Assembly: GCF_028867965.1 (NCBI RefSeq)
Contig: NZ_JAPQNT010000001.1
Location: 124,001-188,000 of the forward strand
Length of the DNA: 64,000 bases
DNA from: Flavobacterium sp. SUN046
GTDB lineage: Bacteria; Bacteroidota; Bacteroidia; Flavobacteriales; Flavobacteriaceae
Direction: 5' to 3'
This document shows positions 52,285 through 60,862 of this stretch, piece by piece; position 1 is the first letter of the stretch, and the number at the start of each line of letters is the position of its first letter. The notes under the pieces are model-generated. The model made no database searches. It saw only the letters and a program-made list of their open reading frames with translations, and was not told the origin of the DNA. Position numbers and translations under genes: made by a program.

Positions 52285-52945
52285 TTGTTCCTATTTCTCT
52301 TGTTGCGTTGTGATTTCTTTTTAATGCCAAGCGGTATTCAGCTAAAATAATTTTTACATCATCAGTCATTTGATTATATAAATCGCCAACAAGAACAGTA
52401 TTATAGCCTTCTTTATATTCTGTTTTCCCTTTTTTGTCTTGCCCTTTTCTGCCTCTTAAATTACGTTTTTTATCAATGATGTAAACATTTGGCGTGCCTA
52501 ATTTAGCATCTAATTTTCCAACTAAATGAAGTTTGTCGTAAAATAATTTAATTTCCTCTGGCGAACCAAAAACAAAATTCCAACCAGCTTGAGTTCCAAG
52601 TTTAATTAAATCTTTTTGAAGTTCTTTAACTTGCTCTTGCGTTCCATCGGGCAGAATCATAACCATTTGAAAATCTTTAAAATCTTTATTACGAGCATAG
52701 ATTTTTTCGTAAAGATTAAAAAAATTTCCTTTGTGTTTTAAAACGTCTTCGCCTATAAAACCCAAGATTGTAATTTTATCGCTTAGTGCCACAGGCTTAT
52801 TATCTAGAGTTTTCCATGTATTAATTTCAGGAATAGTTTTAGTAATAGTTGGAAGTTTGGCAAAACTATTAATTCCAGAAGCAAAAAATAAATAAGCAAC
52901 AATAGGTAGAATGAACAAAACAAAGAGTACTAAATTCTTTTTCAT
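52274..52945 (-). CDS. Cysteine-free SCO/thioredoxin-fold-like protein
   Basis: A 223-residue membrane-anchored protein (FVLFILPIVAYLFFASG). The body follows a thioredoxin-like order (ITILGFIGEDVLKHKGNFFNLYEKIY, FQMVMILPDG, GTPNVYIIDKKRNLRGRKG). It looks like a partner of SCO but contains no cysteine at all; the expected CxxxC position reads GEDVLKHK. It overlaps the start of the true SCO gene by 11 bases. A non-catalytic oxidase-assembly partner is a reasonable inference. Confidence 0.75.
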   Translation of the reverse strand: MKKNLVLFVLFILPIVAYLFFASGINSFAKLPTITKTIPEINTWKTLDNKPVALSDKITILGFIGEDVLKHKGNFFNLYEKIYARNKDFKDFQMVMILPDGTQEQVKELQKDLIKLGTQAGWNFVFGSPEEIKLFYDKLHLVGKLDAKLGTPNVYIIDKKRNLRGRKGQDKKGKTEYKEGYNTVLVGDLYNQMTDDVKIILAEYRLALKRNHNATREIGTNEK

Positions 52946-52978
52946 TTTAATCGTGAAATTTTATTCTACAAAAATAAA

Positions 52979-53005
52979 AAAAAGGTACGCAATGCGTACC
53001 TTTTT
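52979..53005. terminator. Bidirectional terminator after the oxidase subunit genes
   Basis: Perfect stem of about 12 bases (core ggtacgc / gcgtacc) with loop aat, flanked by A8-like and T5 runs. It separates the subunit IV gene from the accessory genes that follow on the minus strand. Confidence 0.88.
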
Positions 53006-53022
53006 ATTGAATTAATATAATG

Positions 53023-53373
53023 TTAAAAATTCCACTTAATAGTAGCATTTTTAAATACCCCAAATATATAATGACCCTCGGTTAAAAGAATAAAAATTAA
53101 ATATAAGATTAAGAAAATTACAGTCCAAACAACAGCTCTTCTTAATGCTGGAGTTTCGCCTTCCATGTGCATAAAAGCCCAAACGATATAATAAGCTTTG
53201 AAAATTGTTAAGATTATGAAAATCCAGTTTAACAAATTCATGCCTAAAATATCAGTCATGTGTAAAGATTCTGGCTTAATAATCCCTAGAATCACTTCGA
53301 CGGTTGTTACTACTGAAAGTAGCGCAAAAACCATCCAAATTCTTTTTGTATTAGAAACGTGTTCGTGTGACAT
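53023..53373 (-). CDS. Cytochrome c oxidase subunit IV family protein
   Basis: A 116-residue inner-membrane protein with three helices. RIWMVFALLSVVTTVEVILGIIKP, FIILTIFKAYYIVWAFMHMEGE and RRAVVWTVIFLILYLIFILLTEG match the prokaryotic subunit IV (COX4 pro) family. It stabilises heme-copper oxidases. It is last in the run ctaB, subunit III, subunit III, subunit IV. Confidence 0.9.
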   Translation of the reverse strand: MSHEHVSNTKRIWMVFALLSVVTTVEVILGIIKPESLHMTDILGMNLLNWIFIILTIFKAYYIVWAFMHMEGETPALRRAVVWTVIFLILYLIFILLTEGHYIFGVFKNATIKWNF

Positions 53374-53391
53374 AATAATTATTCTAAAAAA

Positions 53392-54426
53392 TTAAACTAA
53401 ATAGAAGAAAGTAAATACAAATACCCAAACTAAATCGACAAAGTGCCAATAAAGTCCAACTTTCTCAACCATTTCATAGGTTCTTCTTTTTTCATAAGTT
53501 CCCAAAAGAACATTTATGAAAATAATGATATTGATAATAACTCCAGAAAATACGTGAAATCCGTGGAAACCTGTGATAAAGAAAAAGAAGTCTGCAAATA
53601 ATTTACTTCCGTATTCGTTGTGTTGCAGGTTAGCACCTTCAACAACTATTTTAGCTTGGGCCAATCGAGCTTCAGATTCTTCTCTTGAAAGAATAAATTT
53701 ACGTTTGGTATGATTCAACGCAGGATTTTTATTCAATCCTTTAACAGTTGCAAGAGTTGTTGCGCTATTGATAACTTCAGTTCGTATCAATAAATCAGGA
53801 TGCGATTTAAATCCGGCTTGAACTTGTTCTACAGAATAAGTTGGTAATGAACTTTCTTCCATAAACCATTTACCTTTTCCTCTAGTAAGTTGTTCTCTTT
53901 CTTTAGGTATGCTTGTATCTGCAAATTCTTCTAAAGCTACTCTTTTTCCTGTAGCATCAACAAACTGTAAAATACTTCCGCCTTTAGTTTCAATGGCACC
54001 ATATTCACCGTGAATAAAGTTTTTCCATTCCCATGCTTGCGAACCAACGAAGATTAAACCTCCAATGATTGTCAAAAACATGTAGAATGCTACTTTGCCT
54101 TGCTTCATGTGATGACCAGCATCAACGGCTAAAACCATTGTTACCGATGAAAAAATCAATATAAAAGTCATTAACGCTACATAATACATTGGTGCAGCAA
54201 CACCATGCATAAACGGAAAGTGTGTAAACACTTCGTCAGCCAAAGGCCATGTTTCGATAAATTTAAATCTAGAAAAACCGTAAGCTGCCAAAAATCCTGA
54301 AAAAGTCAATGCATCTGAAACGATGAAAAACCACATCATTAATTTTCCGTAACTTGCTCCTAATGGCTCATTTCCGCCATCCCAAGTTTTTCCTACAGTA
54401 TTTGCAGTAGTAACTGTCGATCCCAT
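53392..54426 (-). CDS. Cytochrome c oxidase subunit III with large hydrophilic insert
   Basis: A 344-residue heme-copper oxidase subunit III. The helices before residue 140 (MMWFFIVSDALTFSGFLAAYG, YYVALMTFILIFSSVTMVLAVD) and after 272 (FFFFITGFHGFHVFSGVIINIIIF, GLYWHFVDLVWVFVFTFFYL) fit the family. Between them is a roughly 130-residue hydrophilic insertion (about residues 140-272) after WEWKNFIHGEYGAIE, probably a periplasmic or cytoplasmic loop domain. It lies one gene after a shorter subunit III-type protein. Subunits I and II are not in the window. Confidence 0.9.
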   Translation of the reverse strand: MGSTVTTANTVGKTWDGGNEPLGASYGKLMMWFFIVSDALTFSGFLAAYGFSRFKFIETWPLADEVFTHFPFMHGVAAPMYYVALMTFILIFSSVTMVLAVDAGHHMKQGKVAFYMFLTIIGGLIFVGSQAWEWKNFIHGEYGAIETKGGSILQFVDATGKRVALEEFADTSIPKEREQLTRGKGKWFMEESSLPTYSVEQVQAGFKSHPDLLIRTEVINSATTLATVKGLNKNPALNHTKRKFILSREESEARLAQAKIVVEGANLQHNEYGSKLFADFFFFITGFHGFHVFSGVIINIIIFINVLLGTYEKRRTYEMVEKVGLYWHFVDLVWVFVFTFFYLV

Positions 54427-54468
54427 AAAAAGTTGTTGTTAAAAAGTTCCCAAATTTACATTTTTTTC

Positions 54469-55047
54469 TTATTTAAAGAAATATAAAAACAAAAATAAAT
54501 AAATCCACAAGAAATCAAGAAAGTGCCAATACATTGCACCGAGCTCAATACCAAGAAATTGGGACGAATTGTACTTTTGTTTAAAATGATTATAAATTAT
54601 AATTAATAGTGAAATAATCCCTCCAGACAAGTGTGCAAGGTGTACATAGACCAAAATATACAAAAATGCAATGGTTATTGAGCCTGCTCCTCCAGTTGGA
54701 TATAAATGGCTTTGAAGCAACTGCCCGAAACCTTGAAATTGAAAATAAACAAATCCTAATCCTAAGGCTAAAGTTAACCACAAAAACAAAGTAGTTTTAG
54801 TTCTATCATCTGCTTTTATTGCTTTTTTTGCTAGATGAATCGTCAAACTCGCTAAAAGAATAATTGCGGTACTAATAAAAAATGAAGAAGGCATTTGAAA
54901 ATCCTTCAACCAATCAGGACGAGATTTACTAACTACAAGCGCACTAGTTAATCCAGCAAACATCATGGTCATACTAATCATTGCGAAAATCAATAAAAGC
55001 TTGTAAGACCTTGCCGTACGTGCTTTATGTTCTTCAGGTGTCATCAT
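54469..55047 (-). CDS. Cytochrome c oxidase subunit III-type protein, short form
   Basis: A 192-residue membrane protein with five helices (SYKLLLIFAMISMTMMFAGLTSALVV, ... YWHFLDFLWIYLFLFLYFFK at the C-terminus). The last helix and the GAMYWHFLDFLW motif are typical of subunit III. It starts two bases after ctaB and is followed by the longer subunit III, so two subunit III-type proteins are encoded together, a layout I recall from other Bacteroidota. Confidence 0.9.
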   Translation of the reverse strand: MMTPEEHKARTARSYKLLLIFAMISMTMMFAGLTSALVVSKSRPDWLKDFQMPSSFFISTAIILLASLTIHLAKKAIKADDRTKTTLFLWLTLALGLGFVYFQFQGFGQLLQSHLYPTGGAGSITIAFLYILVYVHLAHLSGGIISLLIIIYNHFKQKYNSSQFLGIELGAMYWHFLDFLWIYLFLFLYFFK

Positions 55048-55049
55048 AA

Positions 55050-55952
55050 CTATCTTAAAAATTTATCTGTTATATATATTATTTGCAATAATGTAATGTA
55101 AGAAACACTTACTAGCATTAATGTTCTTGCTGCTTTCGGTGTTCGTTCTTTGTATAATTTAATAGCATAAACCAGCATCCACAAACCTAAAATAAAAACT
55201 AATATTGCTGATATAAAATGCAAGTGTAATTGACCTGTAAACCCAAAAACTGGTAAAACCGACGCTACAATTAACCAAAGTGTGTATAAGATAATTTGAA
55301 CCGCTGTTTTGGTGTCTTTTTTACCTGTTGGCAACATAAAGAAACCTGCTTTTTCATAATCTTCAAATAAAAACCACCCGATTGCCCAAAAATGTGGAAA
55401 TTGCCAAAAAAACTGAATCATAAATAAAGTTCCAGCTTCAATTCCGAAATGATCAGTAGCGGCAACCCAACCTAGCATAAACGGAATTGCTCCGGGAAAT
55501 GCACCAACGAATACCGATAAAGGCGTCATTGTTTTTAATGGCGTGTAAACACTTGTATATAAAAATATCGAAATCGCACCAAACATTGCTGTTTTAGGAT
55601 TGATTAAATACAAAAGAATTAATCCGATTATGGTTAACAAACTAGCAACAAACAATGCCACATTAGGCGACATTCTTCCTGATGGAACCGGACGATTCTT
55701 AGTTCGATCCATTAGTTTGTCTAAATCTTTTTCAATCACTTGATTGTAAGCGTTTGATGCGCCAACCATGCAATAACCACCAACAGCCAACATCAATAAA
55801 GTAACCCAACTGAACGGATGCTTGGAATCAAAACCTAATAAATATCCAGCAATTGACGAAAACAAAACACTAATTGCCAATCCGGCTTTGGTAATTTGTT
55901 TAAAATCGTTGAAGATTTTTACTGGTGAAAAAGAGGCTGAAATTGTTTCCAA
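55050..55952 (-). CDS. ctaB: Protoheme IX farnesyltransferase (heme O synthase)
   Basis: A 300-residue UbiA-type prenyltransferase with about nine membrane helices. The first prenyl-diphosphate-binding motif appears as NQVIEKDLDKLMDRTKNRPVPSGR, followed by TPLKTMTPLSVFVGAFPGAIP. It farnesylates heme B to heme O for the oxidase, so it fits its position as the first gene of the respiratory block. The 327-base gap upstream holds a 115-bp repeat. Confidence 0.95.
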   Translation of the reverse strand: METISASFSPVKIFNDFKQITKAGLAISVLFSSIAGYLLGFDSKHPFSWVTLLMLAVGGYCMVGASNAYNQVIEKDLDKLMDRTKNRPVPSGRMSPNVALFVASLLTIIGLILLYLINPKTAMFGAISIFLYTSVYTPLKTMTPLSVFVGAFPGAIPFMLGWVAATDHFGIEAGTLFMIQFFWQFPHFWAIGWFLFEDYEKAGFFMLPTGKKDTKTAVQIILYTLWLIVASVLPVFGFTGQLHLHFISAILVFILGLWMLVYAIKLYKERTPKAARTLMLVSVSYITLLQIIYITDKFLR

Positions 55953-56064
55953 AAGTGTTTTAAATTAAAACTGGTGCAAAAGTAGTTCATCAAAAAGGAT
56001 TTGACAAAAAACAAACCATAAAATAGTTTAAAATTTTTTAGATTTTTCTTTAATAACTATCCGT

Positions 56065-56179
56065 AGCGAATGGTTTGGCACTTATTAGTAATCCTTATTC
56101 CTGCTGCCGTTCCAAAACTCGCTTAGATTGCTTCGTATCTCACAATGACTAGCGAGGTTTTTCCCTTGTATCAGGGCTA
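56065..56179. repeat. 115-bp modular intergenic repeat, copy B
   Basis: Begins agcgaatggtttgg, has cctgct at offset 35 and ends atcagggcta at offset 105, as in copy A at 4630. The interior differs: ctcgct (56118-56123) and agcgag (56151-56156) form the foot of a bulged hairpin around agattgcttcgtatctcaca. It lies in the 327-base gap between ctaB and the DUF2807 gene; the rest of that gap (to 56279) is AT-rich without a gene. Confidence 0.7.
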
Positions 56180-56279
56180 GAGAATGGCTGTATTACCATA
56201 ACATTAAAAATTTAAGAAACTTGTTACTTGTATTCGATTTTTTCTATCTTTATGCAATTCAACAAAAAACCTAAAATTT

Positions 56280-56999
56280 ATGAAAAAATCAATTTTACTG
56301 CTTTCATTACTTTGTTTGACAATTGGAAATGCTCAAAAATTTAAAAAAATTAAAGGAAATCAAAACATTGTTTCTATTACAAGAACAACAGCAGCCTATG
56401 AAAAAATTTCTGTTGCTGGTTCGTTTGATGTTAAATTAGTTGCTGGCAAAGAAGGAACAATAGCAATAAAAGGCGATGAAAACTTACTAGAATATATTAA
56501 AACAGAAATCAACAACAACACCTTATCGGTATCATTCGAAAAAGGAAAATCAATACAATACGATTATAATTCCTCAATTGAAATAACAATTCCTATTGAA
56601 ACCATCAACCAGCTTACTTTTTCGGGTTCAGGAAACTTGAGCACAACAGAATCAATAAATTCTGAGGATTTAGTTGTTTTAATTTCTGGTTCGGGAAATG
56701 TGAAATTTGAATCTACAACGACCAATTTAAAAATTACTAAATCAGGTTCAGGAAATTTGAATTCTAAAGGAAAAACTACTAATTTAGAAATAATTTCATC
56801 AGGATCAGGCAATGCCAATTTATCTGATTTAATAGCACTAAATGCAGTTGCAACCCAATCGGGCTCCGGAAACATAAAATTAAATTGCACCGCTAGTCTA
56901 AAGGCAACAACAATAGGTTCTGGAAATATTAATTACCAAGGCAAACCTGAGAAAATTGATAAAAACTCGACTGGTTCTGGTAGTATCACAGGAAATTAA
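56280..56999 (+). CDS. Head-GIN (DUF2807) exported protein
   Basis: A 239-residue protein with a signal peptide ending IGNAQ. The domain is built of short beta-strands with a recurring S-G-S-G-N motif about every 20 residues (LTFSGSGNLS, LISGSGNVKF, TKSGSGNLNS, SSGSGNANLS, TQSGSGNIKL, GSGNINYQG), as in the right-handed parallel beta-helix-like DUF2807 fold. It is periplasmic or outer-membrane-associated and its function is unknown. A TATCTTTA box 30 bases upstream resembles the -7 consensus with one mismatch. Confidence 0.85.
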   Translation: MKKSILLLSLLCLTIGNAQKFKKIKGNQNIVSITRTTAAYEKISVAGSFDVKLVAGKEGTIAIKGDENLLEYIKTEINNNTLSVSFEKGKSIQYDYNSSIEITIPIETINQLTFSGSGNLSTTESINSEDLVVLISGSGNVKFESTTTNLKITKSGSGNLNSKGKTTNLEIISSGSGNANLSDLIALNAVATQSGSGNIKLNCTASLKATTIGSGNINYQGKPEKIDKNSTGSGSITGN

Positions 57000-57118
57000 A
57001 TGACTCTGTACTTAAAGTTTTTAATCATACTTATTTCTACTGAACTACTTAAAGCCAAGAGTTAGGCGATACTTTAGATTGACAGAAACCTAAAAGAAAA
57101 ATGAAATAAAATATAAAA

Positions 57119-57709
57119 ATGAAAATAAAAAATGTGTTATTTGGAATAGTTATTTTAGGAATTTTATCATTTAATATCCTAGATAAAAAAACTTTTGAGT
57201 TTATTTACCCGAAACAAAAAGAAGTCAAAATAAGTTTAATGTCCGAACATTTCAAAAACTTTGACAAAGAATGGAGAGGAACTGATTATTATTATTTTGC
57301 TGAAAAAGACGGATTTATTTGTTCGGTACTTTTTTACAAACTTAATGAAGAAGAGAAATTGTCATTAGTTGAAGTTCCAAAAATACAACTTATTGAAAAG
57401 GCAAAAGAAGCTGGAAAGGAGTTTCCAGAAAATTCACCTGTTTTTGCATATACCTATTTTAAAAATTTCTCAAACTTGAAAAAAATGGAAGAAAACGATA
57501 AAAGTTGGGGTGAAATTACTGATGATTTTATGTTTAGGAAAAATGAAATAAATTTAGAAGGAAGTAAAATAAAACAAGAAAACATGTACGGATATGCAAT
57601 GTATGGAAATGATTTATTTGTAAATGTTCACATATCAAAAATGAATTGTAGTGAAAGTGATTTAAAAGAAATGGAAGAAATTATAAATTCACTAAAAAAA
57701 GTTGAATAG
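57119..57709 (+). CDS. Exported protein of unknown function
   Basis: A 196-residue protein with an N-terminal hydrophobic segment (VLFGIVILGILSFNIL) that is either a signal anchor or an uncleaved signal. The remainder has alternating charged/aromatic strands (DYYYFAEKDGFICSVLFYKL, VFAYTYFKNFSNLKK) and no domain that I recognise. It stands alone between two gaps, with an inverted-repeat pair downstream, which marks a more variable region. Confidence 0.65.
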   Translation: MKIKNVLFGIVILGILSFNILDKKTFEFIYPKQKEVKISLMSEHFKNFDKEWRGTDYYYFAEKDGFICSVLFYKLNEEEKLSLVEVPKIQLIEKAKEAGKEFPENSPVFAYTYFKNFSNLKKMEENDKSWGEITDDFMFRKNEINLEGSKIKQENMYGYAMYGNDLFVNVHISKMNCSESDLKEMEEIINSLKKVE

Positions 57710-57765
57710 AAAAAAGCGATCTCCTGCTTCGCAAAGTTTAAAATTAAACATAATTATTTCTACTA

Positions 57766-57925
57766 AGCTCCGCAAATTTCTCCTGACTTTGCTGAAAATT
57801 ATCAATCATACTTATTACAATTTATAATTGAATTTGTATTCAAACATTTTTGAATTAATATTTTTTTAAATATAAATTATTTTAATGTATTATTATACAA
57901 AGTCAGGAGACTATTGCGTAGCTTT
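57766..57925. repeat. MITE-like inverted repeat pair around AT-rich DNA
   Basis: The left end (57766-57802, aagctccgcaaatttctcct...) and the right end (57889-57925) are similar when one is inverted; the shared core is tctcctgacttt, and flanking aagct.cgcaa also matches. About 90 bases of AT-rich DNA lie between them. It fills much of the 287-base gap between a plus-strand and a minus-strand unknown gene. Confidence 0.55.
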
Positions 57926-57996
57926 TCTTAGGGAATTTTCTTGAAGCTGATGTAATTAATAGTAATTAAAACAACTCTAACTTTGATACGGTATAA

Positions 57997-58392
57997 TTAT
58001 TTATATTCGATTTTCCAATTCTGTTTAACCAATTCTTCATAAGAAAAATCCAATCTCTTAATAAAGTTATGTTCTTTAAAAATACGACAAACTCCATATT
58101 TTGATAGTGTATCAGTATCGATAATAAAAACGCGTAATATTTTATTTGGATGATCTTTTAAATATAAATCCCATTTATTTTGTGTTCTTAAGAAATCTTT
58201 ATCATTTGATTTAATAAAAGGAAGGAAAGTTTTGTCACAATTTTTTAGGTTTGGAATTATAATATTGTCATCCATTAATTCATAATAAAAATTAATTTTT
58301 TTATTAGAATAATTTAACAACACTAATCTATTATCCCAGTCGTTACATGATACAATTAATAAAAGTATTATTACAATAGAGATTTTTTTCAT
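57997..58392 (-). CDS. Lipoprotein of unknown function
   Basis: A 131-residue protein with a lipoprotein signal (LLIVSC, Cys16) and a mature part rich in Asn, Asp and Lys (NYSNKKINFYYELMDDNIIIPNLKNCDKTFLPF). No domain is recognised. It is encoded 17 bases downstream of another small unknown gene on the same strand, so the pair may be an operon. Confidence 0.65.
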   Translation of the reverse strand: MKKISIVIILLLIVSCNDWDNRLVLLNYSNKKINFYYELMDDNIIIPNLKNCDKTFLPFIKSNDKDFLRTQNKWDLYLKDHPNKILRVFIIDTDTLSKYGVCRIFKEHNFIKRLDFSYEELVKQNWKIEYK

Positions 58393-58409
58393 TTTTAAAA
58401 ATTTGTAAT

Positions 58410-58658
58410 TTATTTAGATTGAAAACATTCATAAAACAATTCAACATTTTCTAAATCAAAGACTTTAAGGCTAGGAATTAAGTTCAGAAACAGTGAATAT
58501 TGCGTTTCATTTATTTCATAAATCATATAAACATTTGGGTCTTTATCAATATCTACATTTAAAATAGTAATGAGTTCATCAACTGATAAATCAATCTCGT
58601 AACTTTCTATATGATTATCATTTACTCTTGAGTAAACGGCAATTTCTCTGATTATCAT
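58410..58658 (-). CDS. Small unknown protein, DUF7683-like
   Basis: An 82-residue acidic cytoplasmic protein (IAVYSRVNDNHIESYEIDLSVDELITILNVDIDKDPNVYMIYEINETQYSLF). The DxDxxVYMIYEINETQ pattern resembles the DUF7683 family, but I cannot verify this. Function unknown. It is the first of a two-gene minus-strand set following remB. Confidence 0.55.
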   Translation of the reverse strand: MIIREIAVYSRVNDNHIESYEIDLSVDELITILNVDIDKDPNVYMIYEINETQYSLFLNLIPSLKVFDLENVELFYECFQSK

Positions 58659-58735
58659 TTACTTTTTTATTTTGAGGAATATTATATAAAAAACACCTAC
58701 AAAATCAAAAAAACCTTGCAGGAGAAAATTGACTA

Positions 58736-60847
58736 CTAATAATCTAAATACCAATTAAAAATATCGCATCGTAATCCGATAGAAAACCAAGTTGTACTTT
58801 CTTTCTTTACAACATCAGTTTCAACTGTTGGCTTGAAATTTCTGTAAATCAAACTTCCAAAAACCTTTAAATTGGTTGCTGGATTAACTAAATATCCTGC
58901 ATGTAAATCGGTTATGAAAATTGTAGTTTTATTTCCTTGACCAATAGTAACATTATTGTTGTATGGTCTATTATCGTTATAACTCAAATAGATGTTTCCT
59001 CCATAATTATACGTGTCTGTTGTAGTATTAAAATCCAAACCACGAACTCCAAAAGTCATTTTGGCATCACCATAATATCGTCCTTTGTGGTAACGTGCAA
59101 TGGCAACTAATTCTTTGGCATTTCCGCCCCATTGATGCCCTAAACTTTGATTACTGCTGCCGTAATTTGTCAACGCGTCACTGTGCGAATACACATACGG
59201 ACGAATGTGATTGAACTCCACTTGCAACAATAAATTATCTACGTTAAAAGCATTGAAATATTTAGCTCCAATTTGGTATGCAAACTTGTTTTTCCAACTT
59301 TTATTTCCTGCTTTTACTTCTCCGAATGAAAATTCATCTATCAAAAACTGTCCGTAAAAATTAAATTGGTTGTTCCATTTGTATTTTCCGGTCAATCCTA
59401 AAAGAGCATTTCCACTTTTGGACGATGCCGAAATCTCGACTGCACGATAAAATATAATTGGATTCACAAAACTCATATCAAATCCACGGTTATTTTGGTT
59501 AGCCCAAACTACCGATTCGAATAATCCTAAATTAAAACGCTTAGTTACATTCCAACTCAAATAATGATTGGCTACATATTTAGTTGCATAAGTTCCATCA
59601 ACCGTTACAGCATCACGCACATCTTTCATCCACATGTAGGTATTGGTGTATTTAATTTTCCAGAAAGTAGTGTTGATTTTTAAATACGGATACGGACTAA
59701 CGCCATCAGTCAATATTAACGAACGGTAACCATCACCTAAAAAATTTCTTCCGTAACCCAATTGAATGTCAAAAAATTTGCTTGGAGCAAAAGTCAAATT
59801 GGCTTCTGCCATAGGAAAATCATAAGCATCAGTTTTAAACTCTTTAGCAACTCCAATTCCAGGAATAATAGCCGGATTTCCGCCTGATGGTTTTATTGAC
59901 ATGGCATAATTATTGAAATAATCGGCAAATCGTCCTTGGCTTTCGTAGATTGTTGTGGTAAAATTAAATTGATTTCCTAATCCGCCACGCACCTGAATTC
60001 CGCGTGTATTTACAAACGTAGATTTGCTTTTACTTGGATCACTTTTACCCATTTGTAAATCAAAAATCGGATTCATAGTAAACCAATAACCATCGCCTTG
60101 AATGGCAACAGTATTTTCATTCCAAAGTTTTTTAGCCCACCAAGAAGTTTTATTTTTCATTAACTTTTGGTTTTCTTCTTCTAGATTGTAATATTTAGAA
60201 ACTTCGGCATACGTATAAGGTTTTGATGCTGTGTGATTATTGCTTCCAACCCGATTCATAGCGGCATCAAATTGTGCATAATAACTATGAGAAAACGGAA
60301 TATTTAAATGACTTTCAAACTGCGGATTTTTAAATTTTTGGTAAGCAATACTATCAAATTCTGTAAGTTCTTTATTTTTTTCTTTTAATGAATATAAAGT
60401 ACTTTCAGGCGCCGAAATAGCTTCTTTTTCTTTAGCAATATCTTCTGGACTTTTTAAAGGAATTGCAATTTTGATTGTAAACTTAGCATAAGTTGGTTTT
60501 CCGTTATAAGTTGGCGGAGTAACTTTTGGCATGCTACTAAATACTCGTTTACTTTCTGCTATTAATTCTTCTTCATTAGCATCAACATATTTTGCGGTAA
60601 AAGCGCCTTTATCATTAACTTCAAAAAGTACAATAATGGTTCCGTTATAATTATTTTGTTTCAATTTTTCTGGCACTTGAAAATTATTGTAAACAAAATT
60701 TTGCACTTCGGTATTAAAGCAATTTTCTAATTGTTTTCCTTTTAGATTTTCACATTTAGGAAAAATCGGCATTTGCTCGCTATTGGTTTGAGCTGATGCA
60801 AATGTCAAACTGATTAGAAATAGAAAAAGCGTTGTGTTTTTTAACAT
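58736..60847 (-). CDS. remB: RemB-like gliding-motility outer-membrane protein with TonB-like N-terminal domain
   Basis: A 703-residue protein. After the signal peptide (TFASAQ), residues about 25-135 form a TonB C-terminal-like domain (MPIFPKCENLKGKQLENC, GTIIVLFEVNDKGAFTAKYV). The rest is a Wzi-type outer-membrane barrel (LGYGRNFLGDGYRSLIL, LGLFESVVWANQNNRGFD, VEFNHIRPYVYSHSDALTNYG). RemB of F. johnsoniae is a mobile surface protein for gliding. As I recall, it lies near sprA, gcvH and vanZ there, which matches the layout here. Start 15 bases after deoC. Assigned from barrel type and neighbourhood, not by search. Confidence 0.75.
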   Translation of the reverse strand: MLKNTTLFLFLISLTFASAQTNSEQMPIFPKCENLKGKQLENCFNTEVQNFVYNNFQVPEKLKQNNYNGTIIVLFEVNDKGAFTAKYVDANEEELIAESKRVFSSMPKVTPPTYNGKPTYAKFTIKIAIPLKSPEDIAKEKEAISAPESTLYSLKEKNKELTEFDSIAYQKFKNPQFESHLNIPFSHSYYAQFDAAMNRVGSNNHTASKPYTYAEVSKYYNLEEENQKLMKNKTSWWAKKLWNENTVAIQGDGYWFTMNPIFDLQMGKSDPSKSKSTFVNTRGIQVRGGLGNQFNFTTTIYESQGRFADYFNNYAMSIKPSGGNPAIIPGIGVAKEFKTDAYDFPMAEANLTFAPSKFFDIQLGYGRNFLGDGYRSLILTDGVSPYPYLKINTTFWKIKYTNTYMWMKDVRDAVTVDGTYATKYVANHYLSWNVTKRFNLGLFESVVWANQNNRGFDMSFVNPIIFYRAVEISASSKSGNALLGLTGKYKWNNQFNFYGQFLIDEFSFGEVKAGNKSWKNKFAYQIGAKYFNAFNVDNLLLQVEFNHIRPYVYSHSDALTNYGSSNQSLGHQWGGNAKELVAIARYHKGRYYGDAKMTFGVRGLDFNTTTDTYNYGGNIYLSYNDNRPYNNNVTIGQGNKTTIFITDLHAGYLVNPATNLKVFGSLIYRNFKPTVETDVVKKESTTWFSIGLRCDIFNWYLDY

Positions 60848-60862
60848 TTTAATTATATAAAA

